A program made the translations under genes and the position numbers. A DNA stretch of 64,000 bases from Camarhynchus parvulus (lineage: Eukaryota > Chordata > Aves > Passeriformes > Thraupidae). This document shows, piece after piece, positions 27,701 through 42,700 of the stretch. Position 1 is the stretch's first letter. Each line of letters begins with the position of its first letter. The notes under the pieces are model-generated. The model saw only the letters and a list, made by a program, of their open reading frames with translations, was not told the origin of the DNA and ran no database searches. Location: positions 45,231,609 through 45,295,608 of the forward strand of contig NC_044574.1 in the NCBI RefSeq assembly GCF_901933205.1, read 5' to 3'.

Positions 27701-30700
27701 TTTAAAGCTTCATATCCAATAGACCTCCATTAGTACATTACCAGTGAAGAACAATACAAAACCAAGAAAAAAGGTTAGATTTTTTTTTTTACCTCTTTCT
27801 TTTGCATCTCAACCGTACTTGGTAGAGACTGAAATTCTGATAGCTCATTTACTTGTTTCTGTAGAAGTGCATTCTCTTTCAAAGCATTTTCTAGTTCTCC
27901 TTTTAAGTCAGCTGCCTTTTTTTCCAGCTCCACATGAGAAAGCAAATCTAGAAAATGAAGTTTAAACTAATAAGCAAGTGCAAGAGAAAAAAGCGTATTT
28001 TAAGTTAAGCAGAAGATTTATAATGCATTCTGGATGTCATATTGTTGTAATTCCCAAAAAGTACATTTTACTGTTGCTAACAATTAAAAGACAAAGCTCC
28101 CGGTCATAAATCTGTCAGCACTTCTTAGGCTGATATCCAGTTTATTTTAGATTCTCTCTAACAATCTTCATTAACTTGACTGTGCAAAATATTTTGCAAG
28201 CTGCAATTTTCCAGAATGTTCAAGGAAGTGCTTAAGTAGTTACTCCATGCCAGCAATACCAGATACTTTGGTTGCTTTATACTGACCAGAGTCTCCCTAT
28301 ATTGAGGAAGACAAGAGCTAAAGCCTTGCCTATTCTCCCACCATTACAGGGCAAGGGGAGGAGAGAGGGAGCAGGGAAAAGGCAGCACACCTGGAACAGT
28401 ACCTTTTGGAACTTTACCCTCCATAAGTGAAGTTAGTCTTGTGTTTTCTTGAAATAAAGATTGCAGCTCTCTCTGCAAGTCAGCTTGCATTTTTCGGTAA
28501 CTGGCTTTTCCTGCTTCTATTTGGCTTTGATATAACTGGACATCCTTTTGCATTTGGTTGTGGTTATTTAAGAGTTCATTCTTCAGGAAAACAATACAAC
28601 ATATAAGTCACACAAAGTGAAAGTCTATGTACTTGACATTTAAATAATGCATCTGGTACATTTTCTATTGTCACTCTGACCAGCTTTGACCTTGATAAAT
28701 ATGGCAGACTAAGGCACAACTTAACTGCATTCCTGTCAGAGTCCTCTAACAAAACATGCCCTAGAGTTCAGGGCCATAACTTCTGCTACTATTTTGTCTT
28801 TACTCTTGGAAAGCTCAAAGTAAGCTCCATCCCACTACTGAGTCCATATCTCTTATTTTCCCTTCTTCTCTGGTAAAATTAGGTCTGAAGTCTTATGTCC
28901 TAATAATGCACTAAAGACTGCTTCTTTGATCTCTCTCTCCCCCTCCCAGTAAACTTAAAACTAACCACCCACTCCTATGGAAAAAGCCTTTACTTTCTTT
29001 TTATCTCTTTCCTGAAGACCCATTTTGCACAAATTGCATAATAAAAGTATTAGAGTATTTGGAGAAAGTTAATGAGGAGTGTTCCACAACACTGATGGCC
29101 TCCTTCACAAGCCTGGAAGCAGACAGGCCCTTAACAGCATTTAGTGCAGCTATTAATGCAGTTCAACAAGTACTTGCCATCTTCTCCTTCAACTCCAAAT
29201 TTTCACTTCTGAGAAAAGCAGATTCCTTTTTGGCATCCAAGGCTATGGCTTCACTGTCTAAGAGGGATTTATTCAGCTGCTGAATTTCTTCAGTTAGTTT
29301 ATCACAATCTCCCTGAAAAAGACAACACTCAAAGAAGCAAAAAACTATAGAGCCATAATAAACTTAATGTGCTCATTTTAATGTGGTTAAAATGTAAGTG
29401 CAGGCTTAGAAAACTCAGTAAGTTTACTTTAAGAGGAAGAGTAGCAGGTTGTTTGAGAGATGGGATAAACAGCAGCATTTCTCATAGCTTGACTTCTCCA
29501 GACTACTGGTGTATGATATGTAGTAATTAACATTTTAAACTTTGTAAAACAAAATTTCCCAAGACCTGTAGTGAAGCAAATGTTCATCATACCATGGCTA
29601 TACCTAAATTTAATCCAACTCAGAAGAACAAAGTAGTCTCTCAACCCAGTAAAAAACTCAAGTTTACCAGTGCAAAAGATGTCTCCTTTTTTTCCACTTC
29701 TGCTTTTTGTAGTTCTTCCACACGATTCTGTAATATTTTTATTTTGTTCTCTTTCTCTTTCAGCTGTTCCAGTTTGGAATTTATTTCTGCCTAAAAGTTG
29801 GAGGGGAAGAAAGGAGGAGAGAAGATTGGAGTGTTTAGTTTGGATTTTCAGATCTGAATTTATCAAAACCTACACAGAAAGCATTCATGGTTCTCAGCCA
29901 TATCCCCCTCATAGCTGGTAAGATTAAGCCAAGCACAATGATGTCTAGCTTGGCCTCAGCAGATACAGTATTTCAAGTTAAACAAACCAAGCACATTTCA
30001 CACAAGTCTTACTATCTGTAAATTCATGGAGAGGCTCACCTCAAGTTCCTCATTGTACACTTCAGCATTTGAAATGAGATTCTTTAAGTTGGTAATTTCA
30101 TGCATTAGTTGAATCTGTGAAGCAAATTAAAGCAAAATTGCAGAGGATGTTAGAAAGCACCCACACCAGTAGCTTTAGCTGCCAACACCATGAAAACAAG
30201 CCAGTCTATCTTGTGTTTTCTTTTTTATTAGTGTATACTCACACATCTACTTAAACAGCTACAAAGCAAGATGCTACATATTCTTTCAAAATGGGTATGT
30301 GCGATGCAAAGCTCTGTATTTTAGCTCCCCAGTAATTAGAAAGGATTCAAGTACAATTTAATCTACAATAGTTTGACAAGCAAGAGCAATGTGATCAAAG
30401 CAGTTAATGCAGAAATTGTACAGCTATGACATTTCAAATTCCAGTCATGTTAAGCAGCTTTTTATGACACAGTGCAGATATTTATGATTTAATCTATTCA
30501 CTGACAGGAATGAGAAGGTGCCAAAATGGAACTAAAGCCATGAACACATTCAGTGGCATTCTCTGAAAGAAGCCACAAGTAGAAGACCAGTTAGGAGCCT
30601 TTTCCATTTCTTTCTTTTGGTCTTTGTTAGAAAGTTTTACAATAAGCACTCATCTATAAGTACTTATGTATAGTCACAAGCAAAGGTAAGAAAACGCAAT

Positions 30701-33700
30701 CTGCAGATTTAATATTAGTGAAAAGCTTTAAAAGAAGCACCCTCCTGTGAGTATTACTATGTAGTTCACCTGTATAAACTGATATATTTAATCTAATGTA
30801 TTTGGTGATGTATGTGACCTTTTAGTATTGCTATAAGTAATCTACTACATGGGTATCAATAAATGCTTACATTCACTGTAAGACTATCTTCAGATATCTG
30901 CAAAAAAATTTAAAAAGCAATTCTTGCAATGGAAGCTACTTTAGACACCCAAGAACTTTGGTTTTTGGTATCTATTAGATACCCAAAAACTTTTCAGGGA
31001 AAACTAACTTAGGATTTGTTAAACATTAGCTAAGGAAGATAGCACATTCAGTCCAGCATACAAAAGGTCTTCTAAATAGAGTCTTAAATACAAGCTAAAT
31101 GGTAATATTTTATAGAGCCAATTTCTTTAAGATCTATAAATCACTGTACGGAACACAAGGCAAATAAGCAGTGACATTGTTAAATTGTAACCTGAAATGA
31201 AAATGCAAAAGGATGTAACAAACATCAACATTAGTGTCATGATCAGGAGATATTACACAGACTAATATGCACAAGTAATGTCCAGCAAAGGTATCAGGAA
31301 AGAAATGGAACAATACATCCATGTCTCAAGACCTCAAGTTAGTGGTTTTGTTTGGGGTTTTTTTTTGCCATAACTTATTTCACAGTCCAGCCATTAGGCA
31401 GGTAGAACCTAATACAAGTAGTAAGTATTTTAGACTACAGAATCAGAGCATAAACATTTGGACGAACAAGGAACATCTCCAGTAACCACACAAAGAGTGA
31501 AGAAAACTGAAAGTCAGCATTTCCTGTATTCTAAGTTATCCAGTAGATAACTTCACATTTTTTGTGACTTCCTGGCACAAAATACAATGTTTTGATTCTA
31601 CTATTACTAACCTTACTATAATTTTAAAATAATTTAATGACTAAGCTAAATAATATATTAAAAGTTAATGCTCCTGTAGTTCATGGATTACCAAAATGAG
31701 CTATCTTGGAATTTCAGATAAGATGTTTCACAGAAGAAACATAGGAAATATGGTTTAGCAACTATACTTGAACTTCAAAACAGTTCTAAAATGTATTTAA
31801 GCAGCAAAACAACTGCCACACAGAAGTCTAGAGTGAAATTCAGATCACACATTTATAAAAATAACATATAGATACATATATATACACATAAATATGTGTT
31901 TAACCAGGCTTCAGTATGCAACTCCCCAAAAACTTGTCTGAATTTTACACTCCAAGTAAATCCAGTTTAAATCCTGGGCTCATTCATACTGTTGCTGAAT
32001 GTAGCTTATAACACCATCTATTTGTGAATCAGCATTCAAGGCTATGTACATTGAATAAACTCCAGAAAGCATTTGGGCATAGAGGATTCATCTCTCTCTA
32101 TTTCAATGCACCTTACCTCATGATCTTTTTGTGTTTGCTTTTCCAGTGCTTCAAATTCATCTATTTCTGTTTTTTCCTTCAGTCTCTCTTTCAGTTCCTT
32201 TATTTCTGACTTCAACTGCTCATTTTCCAGCACTAGATTATCAAAGTTAGCTTGCAGGACGTTGACCTCATTTACAGCAATATCCTGAAGAAGTGGCACA
32301 AGAAACTTGAGAGGCTGTTGCTGCAATATCAGCCTTATTTCTAGAAAATTCAGAACAGACCTACCTTTTCTAGTGCTAATGCTTCACAGAGTTGCACAGA
32401 TTCTTCAAAGTCTTTCTGGGTCTAGAAAAAGAAACACCCTCAGTTAGCAGATCTACACGATCAAGCGAGTGGAGTATTATATGCCTTGTTGCTTATCTTT
32501 TCACACAGCTAATCCTGTTTAAAGGCCAAAGTTGACTGGATCATTTGCCACAAACCCACAGAAGCACAGAACCATACCACAGCTTCACAGAGATTCCAAG
32601 AGACTTTCTAGCCAGTTTCAATAATTCTGCAGACACAGAACACTGCTGTTGTACAGAAGAGTAAGGCTGATCTTACTGAGAAGCACGTTAGGCATATGTG
32701 CAGTATCAAAAAGTCAAAACAGATTATGATGTTACCCAATTCATGTTAGGACCAGCAATCCATTCTGCTTCTGAAATTTGATCAGGAACCATCAGGCAAT
32801 GGCTGTCATACCCAGAATTCTCTAAGGTAGCTGAAAAGAAAGATGTATTAACAAAAGTACCAGTAGATTTTAAACTGAGCATCAAAAATTTTCTCATAAA
32901 ATAATTTTACCACATTGGAAACAATCATTCAATGGCAAAACCACAGCACACTGAGTAAGATAAGACTTCTGACTCTGATGATTTTCTGTTATGAAAGGGA
33001 AGACCACTGAAGTCCAATACCTATACTTATGTTGACCATCTTATCATAAAGTCTAAATCAAATCCAGAATATATGCTTAAGTACAGACTAGGAGAAGTCA
33101 AGGAAAGAATCACTCAACAATACCCTGCAAGATATAAGAAAAAAAAGCACCCCACCCTCATACAGAAAAAAAAAAGCCCAGAACAATCCACTTACAAGCA
33201 AATACATGTTTGACAGGAGAGGTAATAAGGATGTAAGATGTAATTCAGCAACAATACTGCTAAATTGTCCTCTTGTCTTCTTAGACAATTTTCTTAGAAA
33301 ATTTCTTTTCCAGTTTTCAGTTCACTCCTTATGAATCCTTGAATTTCTCTGTCTCAACCTGATTTTTGAGTCATGACTTCCTGTTCTTGTTTAGGATTTG
33401 GGGATTTTGCACAGATCTCTCCATTTTTGGGAAGAGAACATGGGTTGAAATGTATAGTCTGTGTTAAAGAACACTTTCCCAAAATACTGGGGGGTGTGGG
33501 AAGGCTGCATGGGAAGTGTTCATAGACCCTGGCATTCACCTCACAGCTCTCCCCTTTGGTTTAAAGAATTAAAAGCTCAATATCAAGTGAAGTTGGGGTA
33601 GTAGAAGCCCTTTTCATTGAAAAGTGTACATTAACCCTTGGAGTCTGGTTAATTTGTTTTTTAATTTGTGCTATCAAAGGATCAACTTATTCCCTTTGGG

Positions 33701-36700
33701 AAATGTAATGCAATGCTTGCAAAGTTATTTATTGGGAATTTCACAGAAAACGAAATAGAATGATCTGGGTTGGAAAGGACCTCAACGACCATGTAGTTAC
33801 TTACAATCTTCCACATCTGGTACTGCTGGCAGAGACAACTTCATTTTTTTTGTTTCAGTTGGCATTGCATTTTCAAAGTCTTCAAAAAAGTTCGTGTTTG
33901 CCTGGTTTATTTTACCAGGAGCCCAAGTAACTCTTCTTCTTCTCTTGGCCTTTAAAAAATATTTACAGAAAAAAAGGATAAAACCAAACCACTAGGCAGA
34001 GTAAATGTTGCCTCAGGCTAGCTCTGTATCAGTACCTGTATCACCAGTTAACTAGACAGCATTTTGCCATATCCTCAAAATTAGTTGGAAAGCAAAAAAG
34101 TGCCTGCAGTCTATTCACAAGGCAACACTGAATTGACAGAATTTAAAAATTAGCTCTTTAAAAATATGAAAAAAGAGTGAAAATTACCCATCATACTTAC
34201 TCTTCATCATCAGTATAAACCTAAGTATGTAATGTAACCTTTTGCAAAGTATTTCAGAGTTATCAGATTAAGATCTGAACAGGTGCTTACTTTAACATTC
34301 TCTTTTGAGGCAAACGAAGCAGAAGTCACCAGCATCTCAGTTAAGTTTCGTATTCTATCCTCCTGTACTTTTTGAAGAGAATTTTTTTCTTCCAACAGCT
34401 GGGCCAGTTGGTCCTTTTCCATTGCATGAATCTGAGTTTTTGAAGACACCTTCCAAAAAGAGAATAGTAATCACACTGACATCCTAAGAGCAGAAACCAC
34501 TCCTAGAGAAGATACACAATTACTGATACTTAGAAACAACTACATACATATACTCCTTTAAGTCTAGAAGAGAAGTCTTTAATCCTTAAGAATGAAAATG
34601 ACAGTTTAGTCTACATTTTGACTGCAGACTTAGTATTTAAAAGTGGTCAAAACTCCCAGAAACAACACAGCCTTAGATTTTTCTAGGTATAAAAAGAGCA
34701 TTCTCCCAAATATAACTCACTACCTGCTATCACAGAAGATACAAAACATACACCCAAGTTCATGTTGCAAATTCATTATCATTAAGAATAAGAAATAATT
34801 GTTCTAAATTTTTTTTCTAATGATATTTATAAGTTGCAAGAAAAAACATGCATTCTTTGATTTAATGCACTAGAGCAGTACAGTCAGCACTGTCGTTTTC
34901 CTGTGCTTTATGTTTTATTATCTGTGGTCTAACAAGACTTGCAAGATTCTTTCGCAGCTCCATAGATTTTTAGAGAAGGAGAAACATCAAAGACTACATT
35001 GTTTGGTGAGAAGTTACTATTGTTCATTTTCTAAATGCAACTTCCACCTATACATGACCTAAATTTTGCCAGTGATATTCATGCAGTTGCAACTTCCTGC
35101 AACTCAAACTGAAGTTAGACATCAGTAAGGAAGGAAATAATATGAAGTTGGGATTTTAGAGAGACATTCAATCACTTCTTAGATTAATTAGTTATATTAT
35201 TTGTTTTGATCATTAATTTTATGATTGTTATTTCTTTTGATCAGTTAAAGTGTGCTATAAAGCATCACAAATTTCTATTTTTTAATTATGTTAACCTACT
35301 AATTAGGTGTAACCAATTAACAATTCTGTCAGTTGATCTCATTCAGCCTTAGCCTGCACACAGATGTTGACTATCATTAGTCGTTCTAGACTATTCATCA
35401 CCTATTCAATTTTTATTCTCTCAATAAAAATGGCAAATACCACTTCAAAGAGTTCACATACTCCTCCAAATTTAACTGGTTTTGGTTTAAAACAGCTGGT
35501 CTCCAAATAGCTATCAGTACTAAGGACTGATTTATTTATTACATACTTCCTCCAGCTGCTTTTTCAAATCCAGAATTTCTTTGCGGTATCTCTTCAGGAG
35601 AGCATCATCATCAAGAACTTCATTGACTTTTGGTGTATTCTTCATTCCTTTGGCTGTATTGGCAAACTGGAAGAACAGTCTTTCATGGATAATAGCTGAA
35701 GAACAAATATCTAAAGACTTATTTTGTCCCATATTTCCCAACAGAATTAAAGGGAGAGTTTATTAGATAAAGAGCAACATATAAGAGGACACAAATATTT
35801 CAATTAGCTTATTTTTAATGTCTTCTAAGCTTTGAAAAGGTGAAGTTTTCCTTTCTTGATATTAATACCTACAACGTGAGGCATAACATTTAAGTAAGAG
35901 TATCCCAAGTTATTTTTTATTTAATAAAAAGCTCAAAAGATCATCAAAAAGGGGAACAATCCTACCTAAAGAATATATACTGTTTATTAACAGTTCAATT
36001 CCTGTAGTGCCTAACATCTTGTGCTAGCAAAGGCTTCTATAACTAGGTTTAGAAAAGGCAAATGAGATAAGAGTGGTTATCTCTTGCCTGCAAAGTGAGA
36101 GAAGGAGCTTTGTTCCAAGTTGCAAAAAGCTCTAGGTAGACAACCTAGCACAAGATGATTGGGAAAAGATGCTGTGTACAAAAAAGTATTTCAAATTCTG
36201 AGTTTACAAAAGCCCTTCAGAAGATCCAAGTCATTAAAGATCCAGCAGATTATATTTCCACTCCTTAAACCTGTCTACAATAACTAGTGCTGGAGATGAC
36301 GTGAGAAGCTTTACCTGAAGAGTGCTGAGTGTCTCATCAAAAGAAACAGGAGTAATTGTACAAATAATAACTGTTTTAGCGTTTCCTCCAAGGGAGTTCT
36401 GCAGAATTCGAGTCAGCTTGCTGTCTCTGTAATTTATGAAGCTAATAAAAAAGAGGCAACAACAACAAAAGTCAGATTTCTGCATAAACATGATAAATAC
36501 ATTTTCTAGAGGTAGTAGGTTATGTGAAACAGTTACTTACATAAGATTGTAAAGAAAGGATTTTAATTTCTTAGTTTAGCAGCACCTTATCTTATAACAG
36601 GTATACAAACAGTTACTTACCCAGAGGGGTCATCACAAAGTTTTTTGATAACTTGACCCAGAATGAACAAGCTCCGGTTTATATTGCAGCCTTCTTTTAG

Positions 36701-39700
36701 TCGAACACCTAGGTACCACACATTTTATTACTACTGTTTTAAATTTATAAAAATATAAAGATACATTTTCAACCTGTCAAGCTTTTGTGCTGTTATGCTC
36801 AGAGGGATTGATTGTCCAAGAGTTAAACTTTAAGTGCCACAATGCACTATTGACCCACAGCAGGCAGTACCCAATCCTTTATGATAGCCAAAATGCATTG
36901 AAATAAAACAGTAATCAAAAACATTCAGAACCTTTACATAGTAAGCATCTGAGGTGATAAGAACTACAATTTTGCTTCCTGTTTAAATTTTGCAAATGCC
37001 CACATTTACACATACAACAAACCTGACTTAGATACAAGTTTTAGGTTAGTCGCTCTGTAAGAGAGACTACTACTTGTGTCCCTCTCAGATCACTTTTTTC
37101 TGATAAAGGCACTTTTGTGCAGCTTCATGCTGTCACTGTTAACAGATGAGCTTCCTCTGAACTAAAGAGTGAGCCATTTATTCCCTCTTCACCTTGACAC
37201 ACAGGTCCCAAAAAAGCTTATTGTGATTTTGTTATTACAGCTGCATCTTCACTGAGTCATCCCCATTGTATTAGCTCAGTGCAGGACTGCTGCTGGGCCT
37301 GCGATTCTAGAAAAAGCATATTACTATTTAACTGTTTGCACTTTACAGCATTTACAGTAATTTCCTGAGTAGATCCTGTCCTACCAAGGGGAAAAGGCCT
37401 TATTTATAAACAGTAAATAACACAATAGCACATGGATCAAATAATTTCCTATCATAGTTTCTCATAGGGGTTAATTAACAGACTTTGTTGTCAGTGGAGC
37501 CTCATTTAACACTCACCTTCAGATCCTGTTTGACTAGCTCTTTCACTGCCTGCCAGATCTACCAAGTTCTGCAAATGCATTAAATATTTCACTGGTTAGT
37601 TCTGAGGCAATTCACTTTAAGTCCTTATAATTCTAAATCTCAGCTAAGAATTTCATAAACTAAAGTTAAGCTTAAAAAAAAAAAGTAAAGTGTCTGTCAT
37701 TACTGGAATTAATGCATAGCTACTACAGACAACCAATACTTTCAAAGGTACATTATGGTGTGGAGTAAGTTTGTATGAACTCTATTATTCCACCCCAAAT
37801 AGTGCTTCAGACTCACAGTGCAACAACCTCTATCCTTGGTCACAAAAAGATAAACAGTTTCTCAATACAGAAGTGTTAATACTAATCCAGCTGTAGGAAT
37901 CTTTCATGGGAAAGAGCCTAGGTGAGATGATCTAGTGTCCTGTCCTGAGCTGGCTGTATGTCTCTCCTTGCCTATCATTGTGGAGATAAGGCAAACAAAT
38001 GAACTACCAGAGGAAAAGCCTCACTCTGAACCTGGTTAAAAGCCAACTAGAACATTATGGCACCCCATAATGAGCAATTAGCCCTCACTTTAATTAATTT
38101 TTGCTTCAGAGAAGTAAAATCCTGTACTAACTCCACTAAGCAGCAGCAGACCAAGAGGGCCAAAATCCCTCTCCCATCACCCCTGTTACTCATGGTTACT
38201 GTAAAGTCAGCTGGAACTGAGATGGGGCAGAGGGGGCAGAGCAGGAAGAGTGGATACCCTAAGTTATGGTAAGCACAAAAAGTAGGTATTAATTTGTTGA
38301 GGTACTGCATGAGCAGTGTTTACACTCAGACCCCAGATCTTTTTCACATGAAGCCAGAACAGAAAGCTCTCTCCACAATGCATGTGATTAACTTAATGCT
38401 ATTTCCAATTCTGAGTAAGAGTGCTCATCAGATTTTAGCAGGCTCAAATAGTTTCATATTGGTTCCATTCCTGTTGTTTCAGATAATTTTATGAGAATCA
38501 AGAAAAGGCTGTATAAAAGGCTTAACATTTCTCTAGAGATGTCCAGTGGTATTCCCCCAGTTTGTGGTATTTCATATACCAAAGAGATGCTAAGAGGGGT
38601 TACTTCTGAAAAAAATGAATCTTTTGGCCGTTGCAGATGTAGGCCATGTTCTTTTAACAAGAAACTAAATTTGAGGATAAGGGAAGTCTTAAGGTTACCC
38701 ATTTTACAGGTTATTTCACTGGACTTGTCAGTGGTCAGAAACAATTGTAGTGAAGATTTATTTAACAAAATGCAAGAGCACTCTGACATAGTCCCTTATG
38801 CTCCAAGAAGGTCATAACACATAACACTACCCAATCCAGCATGAGTAATTCTCATGTAGAACTCCCTCTGGTGGGAACATCTGCTCTAGATAACGCCACA
38901 GGAGTCTCCCTCTATACTTAAGAAACATCTGTCAGAGTTAATGACAAAGAACTCTTGTAAGTCATTATGAAGTATCATTAGTCTCTCAAACAAGCAGTAA
39001 CAGCAAATTCTCTAGTTAACCTGTACTCCAAGAAGGTATTAAATAGACATTTACCAAGTGGGAAACCATGACTGCTCCATCACAGTTTGCATTTGCAGGG
39101 TCGCTTCGTTCTCTGCTTTCAATGATCTAGAAATGCAATGAAGTTTTTGTTACTTTGAAAACAATAAAACCACTCCCAGTAGTGAAGCAGTTTTTACCAT
39201 TCTGAAGATAGTGTGAGAACGGCTGCTGTGTTCATTCATTTTTGTTTCTCCATAATGGCGATTTCCTGCCAAAAAGCAACATTAGAATACTTCTGCTTAT
39301 AATCTGATAGACAAAAAGCACAATTTTAAAACTCTCTGAAAAACTTTGGTTTATGAATATAAAGCCAAAGGGATACCCCATGGTTCTAAATATACCTGAT
39401 TAACCAAAACTTTTTAATGCTATCAGCTGACATTGTCTAAATACTTACTTTCTCCTTTTCTAATCCATTCCATAACTTGTTCTGGGGCAACCACCACTTC
39501 TTCAATCAGATCTTCTACATATGTGTTCCTCTACAGAATAAACACAGTAATAAATTTCACTGAACTCCAAAACACACTTCAATACATAAAGTAAACATTA
39601 CCAGCAATTATTATGGTATTCATTCGACAGCTGAATATCTTTTTACTCTAAACACAAGGGATGGATAAAGTTTAGACTTTGACCAAAATTGTCAAAGGCA

Positions 39701-42700
39701 ATTGTTGCCTAAGGGCACAAGAATCAAACAACAGATTTAGAAAGTTTCCTAAAAACAGAAGGGCTGTGTGAAATGTCCTTCTTGTCATTTTTGAGGGAAT
39801 TTAGGAGTATATTTCTCAGTAACTCTTATAAGGACATAGTTATACAACTGATAAATTTCCCTTCTTCTTATATTCCAAAACCATGACCATTTAAGGGAGC
39901 CAAAGGAAAAAAACACCCCAAAACCCAAACCAACAATTTTTATTTCCTACAAAATCTTACATTATAAAGAAACTGAAGATGGTGTTACTACAGGTTTCTT
40001 TTTCAAAAGTGATCATCTTACTGAATAGTTCTAGTCACATGGTAATTCTATGATCACAGCAGTATACCACTTGCTAGATGACACAAAGATGATATTAAAG
40101 TAACTCTGTATATCTGTCAGAAACTTGAAACTCATAGAGCTTAACTAAACAATTCTTGAGGTTTTACTGTCAAAGTTAAGTAAAATATATCATCCTAGAA
40201 ACCTTGAGGATTAAGTCTACTTTTATAAAGATTTACAAAGATGAATTAGCAATAGCAAACCCAAAGTCACTGTTGTTATTCTAGCACATCAAGTGTCCTT
40301 CCGCCAATGCTGAAGATACAATTACACAGTTTGTCCCAGAAAAATTTTCCACTGGGTGCTTCTGAAGGCTTTTTTTCCCAACTTCTTTTACTCCGAGCAG
40401 ATACAGTACTTATACATATAACATCCACTTACATTAACATCCTCACGAATTCCCAGAGGCTTCTTTTTCCTATTATCACAAAGCAAATCAGTAATTGTTT
40501 CATTGTAGATTTCCATGTATGAAACCCTTAGCAGGAATTCTCTGTCTGGAATCTAATGTTGAAAGGGGGAGGAAAAAAAAATCAAACAACAGACTAACTG
40601 ATGGACATCTTTTAATACAAATATTCTTAAATTAGAGATAAAAGTTTGGATTGTTCCACAGATTTCTTTCCCTTCATCCTTGCTGTACATTAGCATAAAA
40701 CAAGACAGAATAATTTTTCTTCTATCTCACCTCTTTCCAGCTGCATTAATACCAGCTGCTGTATACCACTTCTAAGGTTATTACATTAAGATAACTGCCC
40801 AACAGAAGCATGACAATAGTTCTCCTACTTAAATGCCATTTCCATAACCAGTTTCCTCCTGCTTAGGCTCTTTCCTGTCTGTATACCTTGTCTTCTCTCT
40901 TTGCTTGCGTGGATTTACTTTGTTGCTGCTGCTTCTTCCCCTGCCTCCTTGGTAGAGAATGTTGGAATGAGGAAAGGCTGCACAATGGACTCCAGAAAAA
41001 TCTTCTTGCCGTTAGTTACTTCTGTAAACCCTCTAAGGATATTCTGCACTTCCTTAAAGGAGCAGTGACCATTTCACTTCACTGGTAACAACTACCTGAA
41101 ACCCTCTAGGCAGAAGCAAACACCCTGCAAATCATGTTTTGGAAATCACTATTTTAATGTACACTTTCTCCTTCCTTTTATTAATATTGAGCAATTAGCA
41201 ATTCTTTCGTAAGCCTGAAATAAGTAAATATAGTGTCATATTCTTCCCACTAAAAAAAAAGTCTTTAATTGTTAGTTTTTCAGACTTTTAAAACAGCAGA
41301 ATAAACACAAAGCTTTACATTATCTACCACATTGATAAGCGAGTCCCTGTCGGGATCATTAGCTTGTCAGAGTGACCCCGAGAAAAGTTCCAAAGTCTCT
41401 TTCCCAGCCCGGCACTTGAAGAAGGAGTCAGAGCCCTTAATTTCTCAGTCTCGAGGTTGTTTATTTTATCTATAAAAAATTTTCTCCTGGCTTGCCAAGG
41501 TCAGCTCAGCAAGACAGTCTGAGGCATTCTGCCTGCCCCAGGGGCAGTGTTATGTCTTCATACTAAAAACTACGTATACAATGTTTACAATTACTTTCCA
41601 ATACCTATCACCTATGTTAGACAGTGAGCTTCTACTCTAAACCAATCTGTAAGTGCCAACATCACAGCAGAAGATGGAGGCCCAGAAGAAGAAGGAGAAA
41701 GGCTGGACACACCCAGATTCCTCCATCTTGCCTCCTGAACCCCCATACCAAAAACCCTAAAATCTACTTTTCCACCCTGTGATAATTTCACTATTATTCT
41801 ACCTAAATTGTTGTGGCTTGCTGGTCTTCATATAAGGTTGGTAATTTGCTCCACGGGTCATAATCAAAACCACAGGCATTTTGGGCTCTGTGCCAGGGTC
41901 TCCGAGACCCCTGGCAGAGGTCTTGGCTGCTCAGGACAGCCAGAGGGATGTCCTGGGTCCTGGATCCTGACAAGTCCCTGTTCGTATTTGTAATCAGTTT
42001 AACATATTTGGAAGATCAAAGTTCTACTCAAAGTTAATTTTTTGACTCCTTATGTCTCAGGACCCTCCTCAGTTTGTTCTGATTTGATTTTAACTAATAG
42101 AGTCCCATTAGCTTTTTGTTTGAAAACAAAAGATGAGCCTGGCTCATCTTTGCCTGGCTGGCAAAGTAACTGCAACATTTAGTCCAATATAAGTTAATTT
42201 CCTTCATAAGCCTCTTGATACTAAAATTAATTTTTATGTAACCATCACAAATATTACTAGTCCTTTCAGTCACTTCAATTTAATAGAATTGCTCACCTCA
42301 CAAATAATTTTGAACACATGTTGAATTGCCTTAGGGATAATGCCCACAGAATCTTCATTCCCCATCATTGTGTAAGTCTTCCCTGAAGCAGTCTGTCCAT
42401 AAGCAAAAATTGTGCCTAGAAAGATAGTTAAGTTTTACTAAGTATCTCTGAAATACATTCCAAAAGTTTTTTAAACACAGTTTTAAAACTTACCATTATA
42501 GCCTCGCACAGCTGACTGTATAATTGGAACAGCTACACCATCATACAACTGCTGAGTGTTGTCACTTGAGTGAAAGACACGATCTTAAAACAAAAACAAA
42601 AAAAAGGATGTGAATCCACTCTATTGCAAGTCAAAACAAGCTGTCATTCAGTATTGCTGACTTCAAATCCAGTACATTTGCATAATCATCTGCAAGTTAG

